A stretch of 64,000 nt of DNA, taken from Hybos culiciformis. Its lineage: Eukaryota; Arthropoda; Insecta; Diptera; Hybotidae. The DNA lies in NCBI GenBank assembly GCA_964007475.1, contig OZ023273.1, forward strand, positions 74,921,524 to 74,985,523, in the 5' to 3' direction. The position numbers and the translations under genes are program-made. Positions 54,074-64,000 of the stretch are shown one piece after another (position 1 is the stretch's first letter; every line of letters begins with the position of its first letter). Under the pieces are notes generated by a model. It worked only from the letters and a program-made list of their open reading frames with translations. It was not told the origin of the DNA and did not search any database.

Positions 54074-57000
54074 ATGTCTGACAAAATAAGTCAAATAAAA
54101 AGTTTAGTAGAAACTTTGAGTAGACAAATTTAAATAACAGAACACTTGGCTACACAACAAACTCCACCAGACTTCAGTAGACGATATCCAGACTATCCCT
54201 CTGAATATGGCACACTGGGTTCCCAATCTTCAGCAATTAGTCACCAAACAAAGTATTCAAACTCTCCAATGAGAAGAGAAAATACGGAGTACCCCAGATC
54301 TAGCGCCCCAAGAAATCGAGGCCCAAGATCCAACAGACTAAGAAATACTGAAGAACAATATTACAATAGGCACGTACCGCAATATGACAGAGAAATCGAT
54401 CTCAAAAAACGGTTCGGTTTATATTTCAACGGGGACGAGGTTGAAAACTTTGTAAAAGATGTAGACAATCAGAGAATTTGTCACAATATCTCAGATCGCG
54501 TATTACTTAATAACTTCCATCAGTTACTCGACCCCACAGTAAAAAAGTGGTATTTTCTTTATTTTAGAACCCACAATAAACAAAATACTTCCTGGAGAAC
54601 TTTTAGTTCAGCCCTCATAGATGAGTACGCTGATACCCTGGATGAAGATTTGAAAATCTTGAACCTAATTACCAGAAAACAAAAGTTAGGAGAAACATGG
54701 AGGGAATATATTCTAAATATGATATGTCTCAATCAAACGTTAGAATCTCCACTAAATGAACAAAGGTTAACCAACCGGATAAGGTTTAATGCAAGACGCG
54801 AATATCGAGAACCGTTACTGGCACATGATTTACCTAATCTTAATACCCTTAGAACTAAACTAAGGATGATAGATTCATATCGAGAATCCAAACCGGTTTA
54901 TAAAACTTACCAGGAAGAACCCCGTTATAGCAAACCTTATCACGATCAAAACAAGTATCGCGAAATTCAGTATGATGACGATTACTCATGGGACGATTAT
55001 CTAGATAATGAATTCTATAAATTGAAAGCTGTTCAACCTGCTATGAAGCAGCCTCAGTTTAACCAGAAAAAGAAATATGAAGAGCCAGTTAAAACTAAGC
55101 TACAGCCTTCAAGACCAATCACCCCCCAGAACAACTTACGTTGCTGGAACTGCGAGAAAGCAGGCCATGGATACATTGACTGTACAGAGAATTATAAACG
55201 AATATTCTGTTATAAATGCGGAATGCCCGATGAACACTCTCCAACTTGCAAAAATTGCAATAAAACTGAGCAATTTGAAACTATAGAAAATCCGTCTAGA
55301 AATTGTGATTTAGATCAAAATATTATCTTCTCAGACCCCATAGATAATGAGTTAAAAAATAATAATTCTGAAAATAGCGAAAATAAAATAAATATCATTC
55401 TAGAAAGACCTGAAATTCAGGAAATGGAGCATAAGCCAAAGAAACACTGGCCTCCATATAATTTCAGAAAACATCAAAATAATCGAAAATGCGCGGAAAT
55501 AGTAACATATAAAAATACAAATGAATTGAGATTTAATATAAATAAATTTCCGAGATCAATAAAGAAAAAAAGGAATTCTATACGTAAAGAGAATTTTTAT
55601 AAAAATGTAAAGATAGATAAGTTAAACATTCTATCATCAGTCATAAAAATACCACACGATAACCGACCCTATGTAAAAATTCAAGTAGGAAAGGTAACCC
55701 TTGAGGGATTATTAGACTCAGGAGCCTCTATTTCTTGTTTAGGAAAAGATGAAAAATGGCTCGTTGCAAATACAAATTTTAAATTAAACAAAATTTCAGA
55801 ATCGGTAACAACCGCGGGCGGTAATAAAACCGAAATAATAGGATACATTTTGGTACCTATTTTCTTTAATAACATATCCAAAATTTTAAAAATTCATGTA
55901 GTTCCTAAGTTATCTCAAGAACTTTATCTTGGAGTTAACTTCTGGATAGCTTTTAACTTGGCCCCCCAAATTTTTAATCCAATCGCAGAAATTTCTGAAA
56001 TTGATCCAAATTTACATCCTTTAAATGTCAAAGAACAATTAGAACTAGATTCTATAAAGAAAATGTTTCCGTCATTTGCAATTGAAGGGTTAGGGTGTAC
56101 AAATTTAGAACAACATGTCATAGACACAGGGGACAATGAACCCGTAAAACAAAAACATTATCCAATTTCCCCTGCAATACAAACACTAATGTACGCCGAG
56201 GTAGATAGAATGCTAGAAATGGGCGTAATAGAAGGAAGCAATAGTGCTTGGACTTCGCCGGTAGTACTCGTAAGAAAACCGGGAAAGAACCGTTTGTGTT
56301 TAGATTCGCGAAAAGTGAACGATTTAACAAAGAAAGACGCGTATCCTTTACCCAACATTCAAGGACTGCTTGCGAGAATAGACAAGACAAAATATATAAG
56401 CAGTATAGATTTAAAAGACGCTTTCTGGCAGATTCCCTTAGAAAAAGATTCACGCGAAAAAACTACATTTGCAATCCCCGGTAGACCTCTTTATCAGTAT
56501 ACACGAATGCCGTTCGGACTCTGTAACGCAGCTCAGCGTATGTGTCGTCTTATGGACAAGGTAATTCCCCAACATCTGAAAGAAGAAGTAAAAGTTTACT
56601 TGGATGACTTAATGGTCGCGACCGAAAGTAAGGAACGTCATTTTCAACTTTTAAAAGAAGTTGCAATAGCCCTAAGAAAAGCAAATCTCACCATTAATGT
56701 TGAAAAATCCAAGTTTTTCATGAAAGAGATAAAATACCTTGGATATTTAATTGGCGCGGATGGGACGAAACCGGACCCAGGGAAAATAACCGCAATTTCT
56801 GAATACCCTGAGCCCAAAACCCTAAAACAAACCAGACGTTTTCTAGGAATGACTGGATGGTTCCAGCGTTTAATTCCAAATTATTCTACCATAGTTGCAC
56901 CTATTACAGATTGCCTTAAGACAAAAAATTCAAATAATAATAAATTCAATTTCACAAATGAAGCTAGGAAAGCTTTCAAAAAAATTAAAGAAATCTTAAT

Positions 57001-58681
57001 CTCCGAACCTGTTTTATCTCCCCCTGATTACGGAAAACCTTTTTTCATACAAACAGACGCAAGCCAATCCGGAATTGGAGCCGTTCTCTTCCAATATGAT
57101 TCCGAAAATAATGAACACCCTGTAGCTTATATGTCAAAAAAGTTTAATGACACGCAAACCCGGTGGGCAGCTACAGAACAAGAGTGTTACGCGGTAGTTG
57201 AAGCTATAAAAAAATTCAGGATGTACGTAGAAGGACTAAAATTCACCGTACTGACTGACTGCGCTTCTCTTCAGTGGTTAATGAAGTGTAAAGACCATCA
57301 CGGAAAACTTTTTAGATGGTCCCTAAAACTTCAAGCTTTCGAGTTTGACGTACAACATAGATCCGGCAAAAAGAATGTTGTGGCCGACACACTCTCTCGT
57401 TCATTTGGGATAGAGGAAATCTCAGCTCGTTCTCCAGATTTAGACCTTGATTCTAAAGAATTTGAATCAGAAACTTACAGAGAAATTAGAGAAGCTATTG
57501 AAGACAATAGTGATAAGCTTCCAGATCTCAAGGTTGTGGGCAACAAAGTATTTAAAAGGGTAGAGTACAGAAAAGAGCAGGAAGTACCAGAATTCAACCT
57601 GTGGAGACTTTGGGTTCCGAACGAACTAATAAATGACGTGATAAAGAATAACCACGATCCTCCCCATTCAGCCCACGGCGGAATAGGAAAAACCCTCCAT
57701 AAATTAAGAACAAAGTACTTTTGGCCAAGAATGTTTACCGACGTAAAACAATATATTTCTAACTGTACAATTTGCAAAGAGACCAAACCTTCTAATCAGA
57801 TTTTAAGACCTCCTATGGGAAATAAACCCATACCGGAAAGACCCTTCCAAAATTTATATATTGATTTTTTAGGCCCATATCCAAGATCAAAATCAGGAAA
57901 TACGTGCATCTTTATAATATTAGATTCCTTTTCTAAATACGTAATAATTCGACCATTACGTAAAGCTACTTCAGCTAATGCTATTAAAGTGTTAGATGAA
58001 GCTTTCAGTCTGTTTGGCTGTCCAGAATGTATCTTAAGCGATAATGGGACACCACTTATTTCAAAAGAATTCAATTCCTATTTGAAAAATTATGGTATAG
58101 AACATAAATTAACAGCTTTCTATTCCCCACAAGCCAACGCGAGCGAAAGGGTTAATGGCTCTATTCTCAATGCCATAAGAGCTTACATCGATGACGAACA
58201 GTATAACTGGGATGGCGATCTCGACAGTATTAGCACAGCTCTTCGAGCAAGCGTACATGAAGCGACCGGTATGTCCCCTTATTATATTCTGTTCGGACAG
58301 CATATGATAACCCATGGTAGCTCCTTTAAATTACTTAGGAAATTACACATGTTGGAGGGACAAGATATAGATATATTACCCCCACCAGGATCCTTTCAAA
58401 TCATAAAGGATATAGTAAAGCGTAATTTAGAAAAAACAAAGGAAAAAGGAAGAAGATTATATAATAGGAAATGTAAAAACATCAAATATAAAATAGGTCA
58501 GACAGTATATAGAAGAAATTTTGCACAGAGTGACTTTAGCAAACACTTCAATGCCAAGTTAGGAAAGAAATTTATTCCCTGTGTAGTACTTAGAATTATA
58601 GGAAATAGTATTTACGAACTAAAAGATCTTACTGGTAAAAATCTGATAGGACGTTATCATGCAAAGGACATTAAGACCTAA
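54074..58681 (+). CDS. Gypsy B Gag-Pol polyprotein
   Basis: From 54,146 the frame is open for about 1,510 codons. Counting residues from 54,146: capsid-like region (about 70-250); zinc-binding CWNCEKAGHGYIDC (331) and a second, irregular Cys/His cluster; retropepsin EGLLDSGASISCLG (518); reverse transcriptase with VKVYLDDLMVATES (817); RNase H with IQTDASQSGIGAVLFQ (968); integrase zinc site HDPPHSAHGG...NCTICKE (1170-1205); catalytic Asp, Asp, Glu in YIDFLGPY (1237), LSDNGTPL (1297) and ASERVNGS (1331). Gag and Pol are fused without a frameshift. The better ATG is at 54,074 (MSDKISQIKSLVETLSRQI), but a TAA at 54,131-54,133 follows after 19 codons in the same frame; otherwise the first ATG is at MRRENTEYPR (about residue 42). 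There is no env. Several long antisense frames are shadows. Confidence 0.9.
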
Positions 58682-58983
58682 ACAAACTAAGTAAAAATAT
58701 GAAATTTATCATATAAGGTCTAATAAATCCATAATAAATAATTTATAAACACAATTTATTTTTTTTAATTAAATTTTATGAATATATGAAAATAATATAT
58801 AAACATATATATAATAATAAGAAAACTAATGAAAAAATATATACTTATAAATAAAATATATATATTTATATACATATAAATAAATAAATAAATTAATTAA
58901 TTAGATATAATTTTATAAAAAAAAAAAAAAAATCTGTTCAAAGTTTTAAGATTGTAAACAAAAAAAAAAAAAATATATATGTA

Positions 58984-59024
<41 letters not shown>

Positions 59025-59204
59025 CAAAAAAAATACAAGTATAAAATACAAAAAAAATATATATATATAGAAAAAAAAAATTAATATATACTTAGTTTTA
59101 AGTTTATAATAATTGTAATAATTATAAAAAATTTTTATAATAAGAATCAAAACAAATAAATTTTTAAAATTAAACAAAATATAACATAACAGATACAAGT
59201 ACAT
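58682..59204. other. Gypsy B 3' non-coding part; no env seen
   Basis: Very AT-rich with A runs of up to about 38 bases (58,987-59,020) and TA repeats. No open frame that could be an envelope gene. It ends at the target duplication of the 59,205 transposon. Confidence 0.6.
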
Positions 59205-62200
59205 TAGGGTGGAGCGATGTACCACTTTGTCGAATTTAGAAAACCCTGACCCCCTATCTTTTAGGTATTGTTGAGTAAAGAAAAACTGTATTTAAAGTTT
59301 GACTTTTTTTTCATATCCTGATAGCGCACATCGGCCTCAAAGTTTCACATTTTTCAGTTTTTTTATGGTTTTTGTTCGTTTTAAGCATTTTTCTCAGTGA
59401 AGGACTTATTTTAGCGAAAAATTAAGTTCTAAAGAAATGTAGCCCAGAAAAAAAACAATGAAATTCATATAACTCTTTCAATTTTCTATAGAAAATTACT
59501 GATTTTATAGACAAAACTTAAATAGAAATAAAAACTTCGTTTTTTATGTGTTTGCTTACTTTTATCAAATTTTCTCAGGGAAGGACTTCCAGGAAGTAAA
59601 ATATATGTTTTACAACAATATTCAGTGTTAAAATACGAACAAAATGGACTAGAATTTTTGGGGTTAGCAATAAAATTAAAGTAAACGACAAATTATTAAA
59701 GTTACGTAAAACATTTTTATTTCAGGAATTTTCTTATTTACAAATTTTTAACATAATCTTTTTTGGTGTCAAATTTTGGTAGATTTCTTTTTGACTCAAT
59801 TTTGGAACGAATAAACCCATCTCTATTTTTGAATCCACAAACTTCTTTTGATGCCTCTGTAACCATTTTTACAGCTCTCTCTACCGCTTGACTGTGGCAT
59901 GGAAAACTCTTTATTTCAGAATAAATATTTTTTCCATTTTCAACTATTTGTTTCAGTTGCTCTTCTGAGTATTCCATGAGAAGTGGGGGTTCGAATAATT
60001 CCTCTTTCTGCCAATCGATTAAGTCGTAATATTTTTCGCAGTTAAAATCCAATTTAGGAATGCGGAAACATCTGACTATTTTATTAACTTTACCACGAGC
60101 TTGAATAATACGCTTAACAGCTAATTCCCTTACGTCTTTGTTGTCATCGAAAATCATGGCTAGTAACAAATTCTCACAATGACCAAAGAATCCATTACGG
60201 GAAATCACAGAATCAACTTTTTTTTTTAAATCGTCAGAAAGATATCTTGTTAATTTTATGAATTGAAATAAATGATGTGGTCCATAAATAACTGAAGGTT
60301 TTCTCTTAATTTCAAACCAAATCACGGCATAAACTTTCATAATAAATTCTACAAGAACTTTTAGCTCTTCAGTTGGATCACATGTAGAAACATATAAGCG
60401 CAGAACTCGATTTGCTGTTGTTAACCAACGTGCTTGTGATAATTTTCCTGGATTTTGCTTATAAACACTCGCTGAACGATCACCATTTTTGATAGCATTA
60501 CATATATCTAATAAATATTTTTGGTCTTTACTAAGCTCATAATTGATACTTGTATTTACTTTCGGAATATGCACTAAAACTGGTTCAAATGAAACTACTT
60601 TAAGATGCTCACAATCCAATAATTTCTTTCCAATGGGTCCAGAAAAACTGGATGGACCAGTAGCTTTCCCATCTAAATGGTGTATCAAATGACGCAGAGG
60701 TAGCTCATTAGCATGAAGCAGACAAATTATCCATTGAAGTGGTCGCTTGAGCTCTATTTCAAGTAATCGAATTATCCCATTCCTGATTCCTGTATTAACA
60801 TTTGTTCCGTCACATCCGACAAGACTTAGTCTAGAAGTTGTGATTCTATTTTCAACAAAAAAATTCATAATACTATTTTTTATAGCTGCTGCTGTTCCAG
60901 AAAAAGGGGTAACATGACCAATATATTCTGATCCAGGTTCGATAATGAGAACATAGTGGTCTTCCCTTAGAAGACTCCCATTTCTCATTAAGGTTGAATC
61001 AATACGGCCATCGAAATATAGACCTTTAATTTGAATTTTTTGAAAATCCGGCATAAGCGATTCTCTAACTTTTAATCTGGCTCTTCGTGCTTTGCTTCTA
61101 TCAATTATATTGATTCGGTTATTAAAATCGATGAGTCCAATATCTTTAAGTACAGCTGTTGCAATGGATGCCCCTGCTCTATCTGAAACATTAAATCTAT
61201 CAAGAGTTATTGCTAATGTTGGGAGTTGTATTTTGTTTCTCAAAGTTGTTTTTATTTTTTTTGACGGGGTTGGCTCGAACAATTCCGTGGACTCAGTTTC
61301 TTGGATTGGTGATGATGATGGAGCTGATTCTAAACTTTTTGATGGTGAAATAAGTGACCTCTCCGATGATGCTCGTCTAAGTGGAATAATCATTCGTAGT
61401 TGTCGCTCATTTCTTTGGTCCTGTAAGAACTGCCTTTGTAACATTGGTACTTTACGATCTGGCTTACATTTACATGTTCTATAATTGACGCATTTACAAC
61501 TAGCAATATCAAATATTTTTTTGCTTTCTTCTTTAAATTTATCAAACTTTAATTTAGTTGCCCCTTTTTCCCATCTTTTTTTGGGAATTTTAATGAGCCT
61601 TAATCTCTTCTCACGATAATTTTTAATGAGAACTTGTATTTGTTGTTCGCTGACAGTTGGAATTGAAGCCTTTCTCCAAATATTTTTCAATTTTTCCACA
61701 ATGATAGATGTGGCCTTCACTGCAACTCCTCCAACTTTTCCAGTCAACAATTTTTCTTTACTTTCATAATACAGAAAGTATTTTATTACCTGTTCATAAG
61801 TTGGCAAAACATCGGATGACAATTTTTCATTCCCATACTGACCAAAAATAGGACAAGTTGTTGATGATCGAGTCATTTTTTAATTTTAAGTTCCGAAAAA
61901 AAATCTATTTTGAACACGGTAAATTAATTCTTCCTAAATTATTCTTTGTTATCGCTTTCTTTATCGCCTCATTTAAAAAACTTTTATAACAACCGTTATA
62001 TTATGTAATAAAAATCTCCTTTGTCTTAGGATTTTTTTTTTGTTAAAGAAAGTCTATTTCATGTTTGTGACATCCTAACCCCGCATAACACAAATACCGT
62101 AAAATTTTCCAAGTCCTTCCCTGAGAAAATTTGATAAAAGTAAGCAAACACATAAAAAACGAAGTTTTTATTTCTATTTTAGTTTTGTCTATAAAATCAG

Positions 62201-62506
62201 TAATTTTCTATAGAAAATTGAAAGAGTTATATGAATTTCATTGTTTTTTTTCTGGGCTACATTTCTTTAGAACTTAATTTTTCGCTAAAATAAGTCCTTC
62301 ACTGAGAAAAATGCTTAAAACGAACAAAAACCATAAAAAAACTGAAAAATGTGAAACTTTGAGGCCGATGTGCGCTATCAGGATATGAAAAAAAAGTCAA
62401 ACTTTAAATACATTTTTTCTTTACTCAACAATACCTAAAAGATAGGGGGTCAGGGTTTTTTAAAATCGAACTTTAAAAATTTTTCATACAACGTCGCTCC
62501 ACCCTA
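59205..62506. mobile_element. hAT-like transposon with 384-bp TIRs
   Basis: Starts TAGGGTGGAGCGATG and ends CGTCGCTCCACCCTA, flanked by a perfect 8-bp duplication AAGTACAT (59,197-59,204; 62,507-62,514). The inverted repeats extend over 59,205-59,588 and 62,111-62,506, nearly identical except for a short difference at about 20-60 bp from the tips and small indels. It carries one intact gene on the minus strand. It inserted in the 3' part of gypsy B and is thus younger than that copy. Confidence 0.9.
59738..61876 (-). CDS. hAT-like transposase, 712 aa, uninterrupted
   Basis: The only gene of the 3.3-kb element; it begins with ATG and fills the space between the inverted repeats. It has a basic N-terminal region (YREKRLRLIKIPKKRW), a Cys cluster CKCVNYRTCKCK (about residues 128-139) and a Ser-rich linker. 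Then comes a core with GLYFDGRIDSTLM (about 288), SLVGCDGTNVNTG (about 353), WIICLLHANELPLRHL (CxxH type, about 385) and SQAVERAVKMVTEAS near the C-terminus (about 665). The order Asp, Asp, Cys-x-x-His, Glu is that of hAT transposases, and the 8-bp duplication agrees. I know similar arthropod proteins annotated only as uncharacterised. The superfamily is an inference; intactness and TIRs suggest recent mobility. Confidence 0.7.
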   Translation of the reverse strand: MTRSSTTCPIFGQYGNEKLSSDVLPTYEQVIKYFLYYESKEKLLTGKVGGVAVKATSIIVEKLKNIWRKASIPTVSEQQIQVLIKNYREKRLRLIKIPKKRWEKGATKLKFDKFKEESKKIFDIASCKCVNYRTCKCKPDRKVPMLQRQFLQDQRNERQLRMIIPLRRASSERSLISPSKSLESAPSSSPIQETESTELFEPTPSKKIKTTLRNKIQLPTLAITLDRFNVSDRAGASIATAVLKDIGLIDFNNRINIIDRSKARRARLKVRESLMPDFQKIQIKGLYFDGRIDSTLMRNGSLLREDHYVLIIEPGSEYIGHVTPFSGTAAAIKNSIMNFFVENRITTSRLSLVGCDGTNVNTGIRNGIIRLLEIELKRPLQWIICLLHANELPLRHLIHHLDGKATGPSSFSGPIGKKLLDCEHLKVVSFEPVLVHIPKVNTSINYELSKDQKYLLDICNAIKNGDRSASVYKQNPGKLSQARWLTTANRVLRLYVSTCDPTEELKVLVEFIMKVYAVIWFEIKRKPSVIYGPHHLFQFIKLTRYLSDDLKKKVDSVISRNGFFGHCENLLLAMIFDDNKDVRELAVKRIIQARGKVNKIVRCFRIPKLDFNCEKYYDLIDWQKEELFEPPLLMEYSEEQLKQIVENGKNIYSEIKSFPCHSQAVERAVKMVTEASKEVCGFKNRDGFIRSKIESKRNLPKFDTKKDYVKNL

Positions 62507-62591
62507 AAGTACATATACATACATAATATACATATTATAGCATAAAAATAAAATTTAATCCGTTTTTTTTAAATAAATAATTAATTTTTTT

Positions 62592-62654
62592 GCCCGGCTA
62601 GCTCAATCGAAGAGCATGAGACTCTTAATCTCAGGGTCGGCTTCGAGCCCCACC
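62592..62654 (+). pseudogene. tRNA-Lys(CTT) pseudogene
   Basis: GCCCGGCTAGCTCAATCGAA, GAGCATGAGACTCTTAATCT and CAGGGTCGGCTTCGAGCCCC match animal tRNA-Lys with a perfect anticodon arm (TGAGA-CTCTTAA-TCTCA). One base is missing from the D loop, two from the T stem, and the 3' half of the acceptor stem is absent. It lies between the transposon and the gypsy B 3' LTR, hence within gypsy B. It may be tRNA sequence captured by the retroelement or a SINE head. Confidence 0.75.
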
Positions 62655-62777
62655 AAATTTTTAGAATAATTTTTTTTATAACTTTTTCATATATATATAC
62701 AGATCCGTTTTTAACTTCATTTACACCCGTTTTTAGCTTCAATCCATCCTTTTACAAGAATAAGATTGAACCTAATT

Positions 62778-64000
62778 TGTTGCGGTGATTTTATCTAAAA
62801 ACAAAAAACTAGAAAAAAAAAATAATGATAAAATTACACAATAATTTTTTTGAACCTAATTAAAGTAAAAAAAATTAAGAATTCAAAATTGACAAAAAAA
62901 AAATTAATTGCATTTTTTATTCAAGAATATATTTTTGGAATAGGTCAAGTAAAAATAAAACGCAACATTTACAGAATAATACACCTAATGTAATATTTTG
63001 TTAATTTTGCATATTTACCTTTTTTTTTTGTTTTTATATGAAATTGTTTTGATTAAAAATCATATAAAAGAATTGATTTCTTTTACAACAATTTCATATT
63101 GTATTTGACCATAAAACAAAAAAAAGGTAAGTGTTTGTTTTTATTTTTTTTTACCCTTTGTCTTTAGGAGTTGGAACTTGCCTTCCTCAGCTTAAGTGGA
63201 TTTAATTCACTAAACTGGGAAGACAAGACCAACAGAGTATTCACTAGAATGTGAGCCACACAATTGCCACTTCTAGTGAATCTCAAAAGCCCGCTCTTAG
63301 TGGAGGATTCTTGGGTCTATCCAAGAATCCAAAGCTAAGACATCGCCGGTAACCACATGGAGTTTCCCTCCGGAGACCCATACTACGTTGTGGTACTACA
63401 ACTGTCTCATCTGCCACTGATTTGAATCCATGATCACTGAGAAATCATGATTTTGGATCTATTGATGGTGACAGAGGAGAGCAGTTGTAAGAGGATAGAC
63501 TTCACTGGTCATTCCCTGTCCCAACCAAAACGCGCGGTACCCGGTTGGGATAGGAATCGAGTGAAATGACCAGAGATGATCTATCCGATCGGCTTTAATT
63601 TTATTTCAAAACTAATGTATAGCTTAGCCTACAAAACAAGCCACGATTAGGAATTAGGAATAAAATTTTTTATTAAACAAAATTCTTTTTTTTATATAAA
63701 CAATTTTAATGGAAAAATCACTTAAGTCAATATTCAAAAAAAAGACCAAATCACTTAAGTCAATATTCAAAAAAAAGACCTAATCACTTAAGTCAATATT
63801 CAACAAAGACCTAATCACTTAAGTCAATATTCAACAAAGACCTAATCACTTAAGTCAATATTCAACAAAGACCAAATCACTTAAGTCAAAATTTTTTACT
63901 ATAGAAAAATCACCTTAAGTCAAAATTTTTTACTATAGAAAAATCACCTTAAGTCAAAATTTTTTACTATAGAAAAATCACCTTAAGTCAAAATTTTTTT
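62778..64000 (+). mobile_element. Gypsy B 3' LTR, left part (runs off the window)
   Basis: Begins TGTTGCGGTGATTTTATC and follows the 5' LTR (49,785 onward) almost base for base to the window end, including the donor-like GTAAGT, the structured block and the CTTAAGTCAA array. No clear polypurine tract precedes it (AAGAATAAGATTGAACCTAA), which is a weak point of the LTR reading. Confidence 0.75.
63168..63593 (+). other. Structured, RNA-like block in the 3' LTR
   Basis: Second, practically identical copy of 50,176-50,600 at an offset of 12,992 bp; all stems listed there are unchanged. Confidence 0.6.

Noticed and set aside
56118..58315. Several antisense frames of 60-110 aa across gypsy B pol
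   Set aside because: Shadows of the 1,511-codon coding strand; no motifs of their own.
61092..61484. 130-aa plus-strand frame
   Set aside because: Antisense shadow of the intact hAT-like transposase.
62592..62654. Functional tRNA-Lys gene
   Set aside because: The acceptor stem's 3' half and two T-stem bases are missing, so it cannot fold or mature normally.

Overview
The window is AT-rich, intron-bearing, repeat-dense eukaryotic nuclear DNA, most probably from an insect or another arthropod. The evidence is the mix of families: Ty3/gypsy LTR retrotransposons, jockey-like LINEs, a THAP-domain P-element relative, MULE, hAT and Harbinger transposases, tRNA- and 5S-derived repeats, and one recognisable host-gene remnant resembling the C-terminal part of MON2. 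There is no bacterial organisation: no operons, Shine-Dalgarno sites or CRISPR. Almost everything recognisable is mobile DNA. Many elements are nested, and several nests can be ordered in time from target-site duplications (TSDs).

Region by region. 0-1.3 kb: decayed gypsy pol ('gypsy C'). 1.58-5.5 kb: two near-identical 1.3-kb direct repeats, each carrying an antisense LTR-related segment and the same C2H2 zinc-finger fragment. 5.8-7.95 kb: frameshifted transposase, CACTA-like by resemblance. 8.4-9.7 kb: tandem arrays. 9.9-10.86 kb: MULE transposase fragment abutting a truncated gypsy ('gypsy D', minus strand, 10.9-13.19 kb). 13.2-22.4 kb: no genes apart from one transposase relic; MITE-like palindromes, tRNA-derived repeats, a minisatellite, and a 3-kb structure with 134-bp inverted arms. 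22.4-26.7 kb: a multi-level transposon nest. 27.5-28.3 kb: the MON2-like remnant, followed by a 5S-rRNA-like sequence at 28.7 kb. 29.5-31.4 kb: TIR element with a LINE endonuclease and a MITE inside. 33.2-36.3 kb: decayed gypsy with a clean 3' LTR that interrupts a LINE reverse transcriptase. 36.6-38 kb: two DNA-transposon relics. 39.5-40.8 kb: TIR element. 40.8-43.9 kb: HARBI1-type transposase broken by a LINE tail and a hAT MITE.

44.8 kb to the end is a nest built on one old minus-strand gypsy ('gypsy A'). A hAT element (45,758-49,148; perfect 8-bp TSD) carries a P-element-type transposase and a MITE and sits inside gypsy A. A second, young plus-strand gypsy ('gypsy B') begins at 49,785 inside the gypsy A gag gene. 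Gypsy B has unusually long LTRs (about 3.2 kb for the 5' copy; the 3' copy starts at 62,778 and runs off the window), a primer-binding site, a leader with four copies of one hairpin, and a fused Gag-Pol frame of about 1,500 codons. Its 3' part carries a 3.3-kb hAT-like transposon with about 384-bp terminal inverted repeats and an uninterrupted 712-aa transposase.

The most unusual item is a block of about 420 bp that could fold into a chain of RNA hairpins. It lies inside both gypsy B LTRs (50,176-50,600 and 63,168-63,593) and, diverged, at 15,446-15,862. At least one stem differs between the copies by a compensatory base-pair change. I do not recognise this structure. All homology statements come from reading motifs by eye; no database search was run.
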